Of a stretch of DNA of 47,484 nt, positions 32,696 to 41,032 are shown in pieces. Below the pieces are notes generated by a model. The model ran no database searches. It was not told where the DNA came from and was given only the letters and a program-made list of their open reading frames with translations. The stretch comes from DYEP01 sp040755615 (GTDB lineage Bacteria > Bacillota > Sulfobacillia > DUSP01 > DYEP01). The stretch is from contig JBFMAL010000022.1 of NCBI GenBank assembly GCA_040755615.1, positions 1 through 47,484 of the forward strand, given 5' to 3'. The translations under genes and the position numbers were made by a program. The first letter of the stretch is position 1, and every line of letters starts with the position of its first letter.

Positions 32696-33369
32696 GGCGT
32701 CTTCACCCACCTTACGCAGATAAAGCCCGGAGGCCGATGGCCTTTTTCCATCGCCAGCGCCGCCTCTCGTGTGAAGTCCTCCATATCAGGCGGGAATCGA
32801 AGTCCGGAAAGTACCGTAGTCTGACCCGCAGGCAGAAGCCGAAGGAGGTTTTCCGCAGTGTAAAAGGTAGCGTAATTAAATACTGAACTGGCGTCTTCCT
32901 TTGCACGCTTCCTGTAAAACTCCGCCCACGGACCTTCCGCGATCACGCCCACCACCATCCGGCCTCCGGGCTTTAGTGACCTGTAGCACTTCGCCAGTAC
33001 ACCTGCAGGATCCTCGAAAAACTCAAGCGCGGTCACACACAGCACGGCGTCGTATGACTCAGGCAAAAGGTCGATGCTGCTTATGTCCCCGTGGATCAGC
33101 TGCAGCTTCACACCCATGGCTCCCGCTTTTCGTTCAGCCACGTCGAGCATGGCACGGGAAACGTCTACCCCAGTCACCTGCACCCCCATGCGAGCAAGTT
33201 CCAGCGCGTAGTTGCCGGTACCGCACCCCACATCGAGCAGCTTAATACCTTCACGGGGCTCAAGCAGTCGGTACACCATGTCCTTTTCTATTTCATCGAT
33301 CACCCGGCCTGGTTCGCGCTGATACCAAGCATCATACGTCTCCGCGATAGGGCGAAACACATCCGGCAT
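32692..33369 (-). CDS. Class I SAM-dependent methyltransferase
   Basis: 225 residues with a UbiE/Methyltransf_11-like Rossmann domain. LLDVGCGTGNYALELARMGV (motif I), VTGVDVSRAMLDVAERKA (acidic ribose-binding end), LLPESYDAVLCVTALEF (motif II) and LKPGGRMVVGV (motif III) are clear. The acceptor substrate cannot be deduced. ATG 33369 has GAGGGGGT upstream; the longer frame to 33414 adds a basic leader with no ribosome site. It is translationally coupled to the YkoF-like gene. Confidence 0.85.
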   Translation of the reverse strand: MPDVFRPIAETYDAWYQREPGRVIDEIEKDMVYRLLEPREGIKLLDVGCGTGNYALELARMGVQVTGVDVSRAMLDVAERKAGAMGVKLQLIHGDISSIDLLPESYDAVLCVTALEFFEDPAGVLAKCYRSLKPGGRMVVGVIAEGPWAEFYRKRAKEDASSVFNYATFYTAENLLRLLPAGQTTVLSGLRFPPDMEDFTREAALAMEKGHRPPGFICVRWVKTP

Positions 33370-33404
33370 GGGCTTTACCCCCTCTCGCTTTCGCTTTCGA
33401 ATCG

Positions 33405-33433
33405 AGTTTAGCATAACATTTCACCACAGGCAA
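33405..33433 (-). promoter_or_regulatory. Possible promoter of the methyltransferase gene
   Basis: TTGCCT (33433-33428), a 17-base spacer and TAAACT (33410-33405) on the minus strand, ~35 bases before the chosen start. The -10 box is weak. Confidence 0.4.
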
Positions 33434-33603
33434 CCAGTATTTGCCACTGACACAGGCGTCCTCTTTCCGTAGCTGTCAGACGAAGAGAAGGTGTGTAGGG
33501 TTTCAGTGAGGGGGGTAGAGGCTTTCACGTCACATGCATAGACCGCAGCATCAACCGGCCGAGGACCGCAGAGCCCTCCGTGTGCGGAGAGACCCTCAAA
33601 GAG

Positions 33604-33633
33604 GGGCAAGGAGGACCGGAGCGCCGGTCCTCC
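33604..33633 (-). terminator. Terminator after trpB2
   Basis: GGAGGACCGG / CCGGTCCTCC (33633-33610), a 10-bp GC-rich stem with a 4-base loop, 13 bases after the trpB2 stop, followed by TTGCCCCTCTTT. A good stem with a moderate T-run closes the T-box operon. Confidence 0.7.
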
Positions 33634-33646
33634 CTGTTGATTCCCA

Positions 33647-34999
33647 CTACTCGACGATGGGCACCTGGGGCGGAGTGGAGATCTGGCTGCCCCCTCCGTT
33701 GCACTCCAATTTACCTGTGAGGTATGCGTCATACGCTGACAGGTCGAAGTGACCGTGCCCGCTCAGGTTGAACAGTATGGTCTTGCGTATACCCTCTTGT
33801 TTGCACCTCAAGGCTTCATCAATGGCGGCCCTGACGGCGTGATTTGACTCAGGAGCCGGTATGATCCCCTCTGTCCTCGCGAACATAATGCCTGCCTCAA
33901 ATACCGAAAGCTGGTTGTAGGCGACTGGTCTGACCAGGCCGTCTTCCACCAGCCGGCTGACAATAGGCGCAGCACCGTGGTAGCGCAGTCCTCCCGCGTG
34001 GATCCCCGGGGGTACGAAATCATGTCCCAGGGTGTACATGCGCACGAGCGGCGTCAGCCCTGTGGTATCGCCGTAGTCATATTCCAGCCTGCCCCTGGTG
34101 AGGCTGGGGCAAGACTCGGGCTCAACCGCCACTATGTCGATCTCACGGCCGTCCATTTTGTCAGGAATAAAGGGGAGCACAAGGCCTCCGAAGTTGCTCC
34201 CGCCTCCGTGACACCCGATCAGTACATCCGGGTAGATGCCCATCTGTTCCATCTGTTGCCTGGCTTCAAGCCCTATGACCGTCTGGTGCAGCAGTACGTG
34301 GTTTAAAACACTCCCGAGCGAGTAGTTCACTTCAGGCGAGCCGGCGGCCACTTCCACTGCCTCACTGATGGCTATACCGAGACTGCCCGGGGACATGGGA
34401 TCCCTTTCAAGGATCGCCCTGCCGGAGACCGTGGTCGGACTCGGGCTGGGAGTGACATTTGCACCCCAGGTCTGCATCATCAAGCGCCGGTATGGTTTTT
34501 GCTCATAGCTCACCTTAACCATGTATACTGAGCACTCGAGCCCAAACAACCTGCAGGAAAACGCAAGCGCGCTGCCCCACTGGCCTGCGCCAGTCTCTGT
34601 TACTAGTCTCTTGATACCGGCCTTTTTATTGTAGAAGGCTTGCGCGACTGCTGTGTTGGGTTTGTGTGAGCCTGCGGGGCTTACCCCCTCATACTTGTAA
34701 TAAATGTGCGCGGGGGTGCCGAGCACCCTCTCTAGGTTCTCCGCCCTGCGCAGGGGGGTAGGCCTCCAGCCCGCGTAGACTTTCAGTACTTCCTCCGGTA
34801 TATCGATGTACCTTTGTGTCGATACTTCTTGCTCGATCAATGCCATCGGAAAGATGGCTGCCAAATCCTCCGGCCCTATGGGCTCGCGGGTTCTTGGGTG
34901 AAGCGGCGGATCTAGCGGTCTCGTCAAATCCGCAAGCACGTTGTACCATCTGAGCGGAATTCCTGTTCTTTCTGATATGATGGCTTTGCCTGTAGTCAT
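33647..34999 (-). CDS. TrpB2-type tryptophan synthase beta chain
   Basis: 450 residues, longer than TrpB1 (~400), with the N-terminal extension typical of TrpB2. It would join indole and L-serine to give tryptophan with PLP. The PLP lysine is K113 in PAGSHKPNTAVAQ; the phosphate-binding loop is IGCHGGGSNFGGLVLP; ETGAGQWGSALAF is the family's flexible active-site block. No trpA or other trp gene accompanies it; TrpB2 commonly occurs alone. It is the second gene of a T-box operon that senses tryptophan, 21 bases after the dehydrogenase gene, which supports a tryptophan-related role. Confidence 0.9.
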   Translation of the reverse strand: MTTGKAIISERTGIPLRWYNVLADLTRPLDPPLHPRTREPIGPEDLAAIFPMALIEQEVSTQRYIDIPEEVLKVYAGWRPTPLRRAENLERVLGTPAHIYYKYEGVSPAGSHKPNTAVAQAFYNKKAGIKRLVTETGAGQWGSALAFSCRLFGLECSVYMVKVSYEQKPYRRLMMQTWGANVTPSPSPTTVSGRAILERDPMSPGSLGIAISEAVEVAAGSPEVNYSLGSVLNHVLLHQTVIGLEARQQMEQMGIYPDVLIGCHGGGSNFGGLVLPFIPDKMDGREIDIVAVEPESCPSLTRGRLEYDYGDTTGLTPLVRMYTLGHDFVPPGIHAGGLRYHGAAPIVSRLVEDGLVRPVAYNQLSVFEAGIMFARTEGIIPAPESNHAVRAAIDEALRCKQEGIRKTILFNLSGHGHFDLSAYDAYLTGKLECNGGGSQISTPPQVPIVE

Positions 35000-35020
35000 G
35001 TCGATCCTCTCCTTATGCTT

Positions 35021-35920
35021 TTAAAGTGTCAGGACTTCCAGGATGCGTCTTGCGAGCTGTTCTGAACATCGCACCTGCGCTTCATATGTGGCGCTGCCTA
35101 AGTGCGGAGTGGCGACCACGTTCTCAAGTGAAAGCAAGGGGGACTTGCCCGGGGGTTCTATCTCAAACACGTCAAGCCCTGCGCCTGCAAGGTGCCCTGA
35201 TTGTAGGGCCTCGTACAATGCGCCGCTATCTACCAGGGCCCCCCTCGCAGTGTTTAAGAGCAGGCTCCCAGGTTTCATCATGTTGAGCCGTTCCCTGTTC
35301 AGGAGGCCCCGGCTCTCTGGAGTAAGGGCCGCGTGCAGTGAGACGATGTCGGATGTGCTTAACAGCTCGGAAAGTCCGACCTGCGTTACGCCCTCCGGTG
35401 CTCTGGCACATGGGTCATACCCAATTGCGCGCATGCCAAATGCGATGGCCCTTTTCGCAACTTCTGTCCCTACCCTGCCAAGCCCGATTATACCCAGGGT
35501 CTTGCCAAAGAGCTCGATCCCCATAAACCGCGATCGGTCCCATCCGCCGTCCCGCAGGTGCGCAAAAGCCTGACACACGTGACGCGAGAGCGCAAGGAGC
35601 AGCGCGAAGGTGTGCTCAGCCGCAGCCAGGGTATTGGCCCCGGGTACATTGACCACTTGTATACCCCTGCTGCTAGCAGCCGCAAGGTCGATATTGTCGA
35701 GGCCCGAACCCGCCCTGCCGATGACTTTCAGCTTTGTGCCCGCGTGGATAATATCTCCCGTGACGCGCGTACAGCTCCTTACCACCAAGCCGTGATATTC
35801 CGGGATGGACCGAAGCAACTGCTCGTAGCTAATCCCCGGGGCGAGGTGTATGTGAGCCCTCTCGGAGAGCATCCTGAGGCCTGGCTCTGCCAGACGGTCA
35901 GTTACCATTATCCGGTACAT
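35021..35920 (-). CDS. D-3-phosphoglycerate dehydrogenase-like 2-hydroxyacid dehydrogenase
   Basis: 299 residues, about the catalytic core of SerA without the C-terminal ACT/ASB regulatory domains (full SerA is ~525). The NAD site is LGIIGLGRVGTEVAKRAI; the catalytic triad is in LNTARGALVD (Arg), VFEIEPP (Glu) and TPHLGSATYEAQ (His). GRAGSGLDNIDLAAASSRG is typical of the SerA branch. It likely oxidises 3-phosphoglycerate for serine, which would feed the TrpB2 reaction; another hydroxyacid is possible. ATG 35920 is preceded by GGGGAGG. Lack of an ACT domain implies it is not inhibited by serine in the usual way. Confidence 0.85.
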   Translation of the reverse strand: MYRIMVTDRLAEPGLRMLSERAHIHLAPGISYEQLLRSIPEYHGLVVRSCTRVTGDIIHAGTKLKVIGRAGSGLDNIDLAAASSRGIQVVNVPGANTLAAAEHTFALLLALSRHVCQAFAHLRDGGWDRSRFMGIELFGKTLGIIGLGRVGTEVAKRAIAFGMRAIGYDPCARAPEGVTQVGLSELLSTSDIVSLHAALTPESRGLLNRERLNMMKPGSLLLNTARGALVDSGALYEALQSGHLAGAGLDVFEIEPPGKSPLLSLENVVATPHLGSATYEAQVRCSEQLARRILEVLTL

Positions 35921-35963
35921 TTTCAACCTCCCCTTTTTCTCTCCAGGTCGGGCGAGCGGTAAA

Positions 35964-35999
35964 AACAAAAAACCTTTCGTCAAAGGGACGAAAGGTTTT
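35964..35999 (-). terminator. T-box leader terminator
   Basis: AAAACCTTTCGTC (35999-35987) pairs with GACGAAAGGTTTT (35981-35969), then TTTTG runs on the minus strand. It is the intrinsic terminator that competes with the T-box antiterminator. Confidence 0.85.
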
Positions 36000-36260
36000 C
36001 TTCCGTGGTACCACCCATCTTAAGCTCAAGATTGAGCTTCACTCATTCACAGGGTACGGGACGCACAAGTCCGATACCCGCTTCCTTTTAACGGTGGAAG
36101 TCCCGGTGGAGCCTACTCGGTCATCTTTCGGTCCACGGCTTTGGTGTCCATTCGCCATGCCAGGTAGACATCGGACTCGCACTGCCACCGACTCGCTGCA
36201 GTCGCATCGGCATGGTTACTATTCACCGTCATCGCCCGCTGCTCTTGTTGAGTTTGTTGC
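35966..36260 (-). promoter_or_regulatory. T-box riboswitch, specifier UGG (tryptophan)
   Basis: The minus-strand leader has the T-box GGGTGGTACCACGGAAG (36016-36000) next to the terminator, and a stem I whose inner loop is closed by GGTG/CACC and CCATGCC/GGCATGG. The 5' side of that loop is AATAGTAA (with AGTA), and the 3' side is CGAATGGA, so the specifier reads UGG (36150-36148) in the usual GAA-codon-A setting. That selects tRNA-Trp. Uncharged tRNA-Trp would stabilise the antiterminator and turn on the dehydrogenase-trpB2 operon. Confidence 0.88.
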
Positions 36261-36265
36261 TCTTC

Positions 36266-36294
36266 ATGATATCATCTGAAGGGGAGCGCGTCAA
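36266..36294 (-). promoter_or_regulatory. Promoter of the T-box operon
   Basis: TTGACG (36294-36289), a 17-base spacer and TATCAT (36271-36266) on the minus strand. The start is expected near 36260, just before stem I. Confidence 0.75.
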
Positions 36295-36299
36295 GAGGA

Positions 36300-36555
36300 A
36301 CAACAGGAAAATCCGGCGGAGCAAAATAGGGGCGAATTATACCATTTCTACCCCGACAGAATCACAGACGAATTTAACCTGACATTTTCATTGACCCTTG
36401 ACACGCTGACCATGCCAATGGTCAAAGGCTGGTTGTAGCGTCTTTGGCACCTGATAAACGAATGCATCCGCAGCAAGCGCTTTGATGAGGTTTTGTACCA
36501 TCTTAGGCTGAGCATTGTAGCACACCTGTCTCACCAGACCTGCTAGCGGTGAATC
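36300..36555. other. Degenerate stretch, no gene assignable
   Basis: A plus-strand frame reads RLWHLINECIRSKRFDEVLY then HLRLSIVAHLSHQTC, interrupted by a stop near 36437. It looks like the relic of a coding region, but I cannot name the family. It lies between the T-box promoter and the group II intron relic, near where the intron's reverse-transcriptase gene would be expected, and is not recognisably part of it. Confidence 0.4.
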
Positions 36556-36883
36556 GTAACGCTATCTTCGCCGCAGTACCAAGTGCTATATCCCTTGCTG
36601 ACTCCCGCCGATTCAGCCGTACCTCGCAGCACCACTTGTCAAGTTACTCGGCTCTCGGCCGACCTCCCCGGATAGGAGCGCTCTGTTTCCTCTCATACGC
36701 GCCGCGTTTACCCCCGCAACCCTTGGGGGTATTGGACGCAATTCGTGTTTCTCGGGTCGGGAGTCTGCCTCCGGCTTCCTGAGATTCCGCCTTCCGACGG
36801 ACGCCCTTGCCTTCAGCTGGCGGTTGGTACCAACCCCCGCGGGGCCCTTTCACCCCCAAGATAGCGCCCATGCCTGGCGTATC
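36555..36883 (-). mobile_element. 5' part of a degenerate group II intron (RNA domains, no reverse transcriptase)
   Basis: The minus strand begins GATACGCCAGGCATGGGCGC, followed by GGGGGTGAAAG, then GAGAGGAAACAGAGCGCTCC, GGGGAGGTCGGCCGAGAGCC, GAGTAAC and GGCGGGAGTCAGCAAGGGAT. These resemble the start of bacterial group II introns (GUGCGCC..GGCAUGGGC) and the stretch before the intron-encoded protein (GGGAGUCAGC). The 5' GUG is altered, and no maturase frame follows, so the intron is dead. It sits right behind a terminator hairpin. Confidence 0.7.
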
Positions 36884-36885
36884 AG

Positions 36886-36921
36886 AAAGGGGCTGCCTCT
36901 CTTTTTGAGATAGCCCCCTTC
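36886..36921 (-). terminator. Terminator-like hairpin next to the group II intron
   Basis: GGGGGCTATCTC / GAGAGGCAGCCCC on the minus strand with an AAAAA loop, followed by TTTC and immediately by the intron 5' end. It may end the PTS operon transcript ~280 bases after the HPr gene. The same motif (GGGGCTATCTCAAAAAG) also resembles IS1182-type ends, so an IS origin is possible. Confidence 0.5.
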
Positions 36922-36929
36922 AGTATCTT

Positions 36930-37197
36930 GATTTGGTCAGCTTCAGGATGCGCCCTCAAGGCGGCAGCTCTGCCGGAGCTGCCGACGAGAGAGCTCCGTT
37001 CCATTGAAGTACATCCTTCTGCGCCTCGTGCATGACCGCCGCGCTCGCTGGGAGGTCTTCGAATGGAGTCGGCCAAATGTCGACAACAGGCGCCGTATTA
37101 TCACCTTGAGAAACTCATGGAGGGCTGACCGCCAGGTAGCCATTGTCAGGTGAGGGGTCTGGTTGATTACTGTTGGCCTCCCGCACCGCTTCCCCGG
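36930..37197 (-). other. Spacer between the HPr gene and the terminator hairpin, no gene seen
   Basis: Two short minus-strand frames (36943-37143 and 36882-37076) exist, but their composition is Arg/Ser-rich and unlike any family I know. A GCTCTGCCGGAGCTGCCG repeat near 36965-36985 is the only visible structure. Confidence 0.4.
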
Positions 37198-37464
37198 TCA
37201 CTGTCCCAGGTTTTCCTGCTCCACAAGCCGGACGAGGGTATCGACGGCCGCCTTCTCATCGGCGCCTTCGGCCGCGATGCTGACCACTGCGCCGGCAGAT
37301 ATCCCCAGTGAGAGTACTTCCAGTATGGACCTGGCGTTGACGGTCTTGCCTCCTCTGGTCAGGGTGATTCGCGACTGAAACGTGTTTGCCGTGCGGACGA
37401 AAATGGCGGCCGGCCTGGCGTGTAAACCGTGTTCGTTCATTACTACCGCATCCCTTGAATACAT
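37198..37464 (-). CDS. PTS phosphocarrier protein HPr
   Basis: 88 residues. His15 lies in NEHGLHARPAAIFV, the residue phosphorylated by enzyme I. NARSILEVLSLGI carries Ser46, the target of HPr kinase in Firmicutes. It therefore could serve both transport and catabolite control. Its start overlaps the ptsI end by 22 bases. It is the last gene of the PTS operon. Whether another HPr exists in the genome is not known, so it may be operon-specific. Confidence 0.92.
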   Translation of the reverse strand: MYSRDAVVMNEHGLHARPAAIFVRTANTFQSRITLTRGGKTVNARSILEVLSLGISAGAVVSIAAEGADEKAAVDTLVRLVEQENLGQ

Positions 37465-39191
37465 GTCCCGCCCTCCCCCATAACTTCCTCCAGCAGACGG
37501 CGTACTTCAGCAGCGGTAGCCAGGCTGAGGGCCCTTTCCGCCATCTTTTTTGCCAACTCATAGGAGATGTTTCGTATGGCGTTCTTGACGGCGGGGATAG
37601 ACGCGGCGTTCATGCTGAGCTCGTGCACGCCCAATCCTACCAGTAGCACCGCTGCGCGGGGGTCCGATGCCATTTCGCCACACACCCCGGTAAAAATGCC
37701 GTGGGCACGAGAAACGTCGGCCACGTGTTTGATCAGTCTCAACAGTGACGGGTGGAATGGCTGGTACAGGTGTGAGACCGCACTGTTTCCGCGATCTACC
37801 GCCATGGTATACTGACAAAGGTCGTTCGTTCCAATGCTGAAGAAGTCGACAGCCGGGGCCAGCAGGTCCGCGGTCACAGCGGCGGAAGGCACCTCAACCA
37901 TGATCCCTACCTTTATCCCGTCATTGAAAGGTATACCCTCCCGGTCAAGCTCGCGCTTGGCTTCATCGAGCAGCCGGTTGGCTTGGTATACTTCCGAAAT
38001 ATCCGTGATCATCGGGTACATGATCAGGATGTTTCCAAACGCGCTCGCCCTCAGGATCGCCCGGAGCTGAGTCTTGAACATGCCTGCATGGCCAAGGCAC
38101 AACCTGATGCCCCGATACCCTAGGAAGGGGTTCTCCTCCCCAGGCAGGCTCAGGGCGGCCAGGCGTTTGTCTCCACCCACATCCAGGGTTCTGATGATGA
38201 CAGGTCTCGTCCCGAGAGTGAGGGCGACTTTCCTGTACGCCTCGAATTGTACATCCTCGCTGGGGAGGGCGTTCTTGTCCAAATACAAGAATTCGGTTCG
38301 AAACAGCCCTACCCCTTCGCCGCCGTTCGCCAGGACGGTGTCGGCCTCGCCCGGATAGGCGATGTTGGCAGCAATTTCGATCCTGTAGCCGTCCGTAGTC
38401 TCGGCCGGGAGGCCGGCCACTCGCCGTAGTTCTCCGTTCAGTGCTTCGCTAATCTGGTGCAGTCGCAGGTACTCGTTCCGCTGGCCTTGAGTCGGGCGGA
38501 CGATGACCTCTCCTTTGAACCCGTCGACGATTACCTGGTCGCCGTCATGGACTCTGCCTGTGATACCGTCCACCCCCAGCACCGCCGCAATGCCCATCGC
38601 TCTCGCTATTATAGCCACGTGAGAAGTCTCTCCACCAGTCTCGGTCACGAGCCCGCGAACGCGGGCTTTGTCCATCATGGCGATGTCCGAGGGATTCAGC
38701 TCGTGAGCCACGACTATAGCGTCCTCATACAGGCTGTCCAAGATTTTGGCCGCCGTCACGCCCAGTATGTTGCGCACCAGCCGGTTTCCCACGTCCCTCA
38801 GATCGGCGGCCCGCTCGCGGAAGTAGCTTTCTTCGAGCTCGGCAAGCATTGCCTCGTATTGACGGATCACGTGTCCCGTGGCGCTGGCGGCGGAAAAACG
38901 GTGTTCCCTGATCAATGCGACTACGCCGCCCACAAGCGCCGGGTCTTCCAGGATCATCAGGTGAGCGTCGAAGATCCGCGCTTCATTCTCTCCCGACTCG
39001 CTCAACGCTCGGGATCGGATGCCTAGGACCTGGTGCCTGGTGACCTCGAGCGCCGCTTTGAACCTGGCGACCTCTTCCTCAACCTGTTCGGAAACAATTG
39101 ACTGGTTTTCTGGCACGATCTCCTCTCTACCCAACACAATAGCCTTCCCGATACCTATTCCTTTCGCACCGCACACACCTGTAAAGATCAT
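37443..39191 (-). CDS. ptsI: PTS enzyme I (PEP-protein phosphotransferase)
   Basis: 582 residues, the normal length. The swivelling phosphohistidine domain has H191 in ETGGETSHVAIIARAMG. The N-terminal HPr-binding helices and C-terminal PEP-binding TIM barrel follow (LFRTEFLYL, MYPMITDISEVY, VPSAAVTADLLA, FFSIGTNDLCQYTMAVDRGN, FTGVCGEMASDP). It passes phosphate from PEP to HPr. It lies 120 bases after the EIIC gene, with a large inverted repeat between, and ends within the HPr gene. EI in the same operon as EII is less usual than a ptsHI pair at a separate locus. Confidence 0.95.
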   Translation of the reverse strand: MIFTGVCGAKGIGIGKAIVLGREEIVPENQSIVSEQVEEEVARFKAALEVTRHQVLGIRSRALSESGENEARIFDAHLMILEDPALVGGVVALIREHRFSAASATGHVIRQYEAMLAELEESYFRERAADLRDVGNRLVRNILGVTAAKILDSLYEDAIVVAHELNPSDIAMMDKARVRGLVTETGGETSHVAIIARAMGIAAVLGVDGITGRVHDGDQVIVDGFKGEVIVRPTQGQRNEYLRLHQISEALNGELRRVAGLPAETTDGYRIEIAANIAYPGEADTVLANGGEGVGLFRTEFLYLDKNALPSEDVQFEAYRKVALTLGTRPVIIRTLDVGGDKRLAALSLPGEENPFLGYRGIRLCLGHAGMFKTQLRAILRASAFGNILIMYPMITDISEVYQANRLLDEAKRELDREGIPFNDGIKVGIMVEVPSAAVTADLLAPAVDFFSIGTNDLCQYTMAVDRGNSAVSHLYQPFHPSLLRLIKHVADVSRAHGIFTGVCGEMASDPRAAVLLVGLGVHELSMNAASIPAVKNAIRNISYELAKKMAERALSLATAAEVRRLLEEVMGEGGTCIQGMR

Positions 39192-39221
39192 CCCAACACC
39201 CCGGGTCGGATTTGATGAACA

Positions 39222-39290
39222 GGTTCAGGCACTGCCCCGTAGTGGATCATCCGATATCCAGTATGCTACGTTTCTGGCGGTGCCTGAACC
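39222..39290. repeat. Large inverted repeat between EIIC and EI genes
   Basis: GGTTCAGGCACTGCC (39222-39236) pairs with GGCGGTGCCTGAACC (39276-39290), with 14 of 15 positions Watson-Crick paired and one G-T pair. CCGTAG/CTACG (39237-39242 / 39266-39270) continues the stem. It would form a strong RNA hairpin in the spacer. No T-run follows on the minus strand, so it is not a classical terminator; mRNA stabilisation or processing between EII and EI genes is plausible (inference). Confidence 0.65.
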
Positions 39291-39311
39291 CTTTTGGCGC
39301 GAGAAACTCGA

Positions 39312-40718
39312 TTAACTTACCCTATCAAGATATTCCCTGCTCGCTCCCGCCGCTATCTGCCAGGCGATGCGATTCCTCTTGAACAGGAAATAGACAACCA
39401 GGTACACGGCAAACGACGCTGCAATCGTGAGCGCCCTGACGGTGGCGGGCGCTGCGAACGCCTTGTAGACAAGCCAGCAGATGGGACTTACACCGATCGC
39501 CCAGCTTGTCACCATGGTACCGGCGGCCGGGATCTGAACGCCCACATTCACCGCGGCCTGGGTGAATACGGCGGCAATGTCAGAGTTTGCCCAGTTGCCG
39601 AGGACGTACCACAGGGCGCCGGCGATCACTGTGCTCAGGATGTTGCCCCTCATCACCGCGATGATACCAATCACCATGAACGGCATAGCCGGGAGGTCGG
39701 CCAGCGGCAGGGTATTGTTGCCGGGAACCAGTATTGACAGTGCCAGGATGATCGGAATGAGCACCAGGCCGCTGGTCAAGGTCGCTTCCTCGCCGAAGAA
39801 TACCGCCGGGTCGATGGCGATATAGAAGTTCTTCCTCTTCAGTTCGCCCTTTCTCAACCGGGTGTTGAGTGTCTGGCTGATCGGGATCAGGCCCTTGACA
39901 AACAGCCCTGATACCGCCGGGTAGATAGCCATAACAGCGCCGGTTACGATGGCGGTCTTCAATACCCCCGCCCAGGTGTCCACCGAACCAAGGTTAGACC
40001 ACTTGGCTAGGATGGCAAAAGCGAGCCCGATGATTACCCCCATGCTCACCGGTTCGCCCCAGAAGCCAAAGCGGTTCCTCAGATCCTCCGGATTGAGCTT
40101 GATCTCGTGGAGGCGCAGCTTCATCAACACCCACTTCACCAGCACAGCGAACGGAGCGCCGTTCACAGGGGCGTAGCAGGTGCTGGTGACGCCGTCGTAG
40201 CCATAGTATTCTTGCAGCGAAGGGGCGAGCCAGTCGGCGATGAGAAGCAGGATGAGGTTCATCAACATGGCCGCAAGGATGCCGAGCCAGAAGCTGCCCG
40301 TGGATAGTTGGACGATGGCCGCCCAAAATACAAATTGATAGTAGTTCCAGATATCGGTTGGGTGGAAGGTATCTGTCCACTTGGTCAGGAAGAGCACGAG
40401 ATCGAAGGCCAGGCCGAAAACTAAATAGAACATACCGATTTGGTTGGCGTACACGATCATTGCCGCCGCTGGCCAGCCGACGTCGATGGTGGGTAAGTTG
40501 ATCCCGGTATTGTTCACCATCTCGGATACCACGGGGGCCAGGGAGCTCATCAACCCACCGAGGATGATGTTGAATGCCGTCAAACCGATGCCCATGTATA
40601 GCGCCCCCTGGAACGCCTGTTTGCGGGGGACTTTCAGGAACAGACTGAGCACGAAAACGACGACGGGGACGATGATACTGGGTCCAAACAGATCCAGGAC
40701 AAGTTTAAGGGTTTGCAT
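39312..40718 (-). CDS. PTS galactitol-family transporter, EIIC
   Basis: 468 residues with about eleven hydrophobic helices, in the GatC/SgcC group. Features include LFLKVPRKQAFQGALYMGIG, VYANQIGMFYLVFGL, HPTDIWNYYQFVFWAA, GWPAAAMIV and SPICWLVYKAFAAP. It transports and phosphorylates a polyol or sugar together with EIIA and EIIB. GatC was first described for galactitol; many relatives take other sugars, so the substrate is open. It overlaps the EIIB gene by 14 bases. Confidence 0.9.
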   Translation of the reverse strand: MQTLKLVLDLFGPSIIVPVVVFVLSLFLKVPRKQAFQGALYMGIGLTAFNIILGGLMSSLAPVVSEMVNNTGINLPTIDVGWPAAAMIVYANQIGMFYLVFGLAFDLVLFLTKWTDTFHPTDIWNYYQFVFWAAIVQLSTGSFWLGILAAMLMNLILLLIADWLAPSLQEYYGYDGVTSTCYAPVNGAPFAVLVKWVLMKLRLHEIKLNPEDLRNRFGFWGEPVSMGVIIGLAFAILAKWSNLGSVDTWAGVLKTAIVTGAVMAIYPAVSGLFVKGLIPISQTLNTRLRKGELKRKNFYIAIDPAVFFGEEATLTSGLVLIPIILALSILVPGNNTLPLADLPAMPFMVIGIIAVMRGNILSTVIAGALWYVLGNWANSDIAAVFTQAAVNVGVQIPAAGTMVTSWAIGVSPICWLVYKAFAAPATVRALTIAASFAVYLVVYFLFKRNRIAWQIAAGASREYLDRVS

Positions 40719-41019
40719 TCTTCTTTTCCTCCTCTATCCTTCTGACTTCCCTGAGGAACTGTTCGGTGAACTCTTCCGCTCCCACGCCCGTGAACAGGGG
40801 CATCCCGATCAATACCGGAATGTTGTTGGCGTTCCTGGTGGTGGTTTTTCCGGTGACCACTATCAAGTCCGCGTCTCTGAGATTAGCTATTTCCGTGATT
40901 TTCGCGGGAGTTATGGTGAAGCGGATCTTTTCCTTCCATAGGATCTCCTTGATCCGGTCGGTGACGACGGTAGTAGTGAATATACCACCTCCACAAGCGA
41001 CGACAAGCCTGACGGTCAT
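40705..41019 (-). CDS. PTS galactitol/lactose-type EIIB
   Basis: 104 residues beginning MTVRLVVACGGGIFTTTVVT. C9 in VACGGG is the phosphorylated Cys of the EIIB family. ITEIANLRDADLIVVTGK and NIPVLIGMPLFTGVG follow. EIIB is a separate soluble protein, as in GatB. It lies 13 bases after EIIA and overlaps EIIC. Confidence 0.9.
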   Translation of the reverse strand: MTVRLVVACGGGIFTTTVVTDRIKEILWKEKIRFTITPAKITEIANLRDADLIVVTGKTTTRNANNIPVLIGMPLFTGVGAEEFTEQFLREVRRIEEEKKNANP

Positions 41020-41032
41020 CTCTCTGGACCTC

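Noticed and set aside
33421..33732. Minus-strand frame of 103 codons after trpB2
   Set aside because: It overlaps the trpB2 3' end, the terminator and a promoter-like region, with no recognisable sequence.
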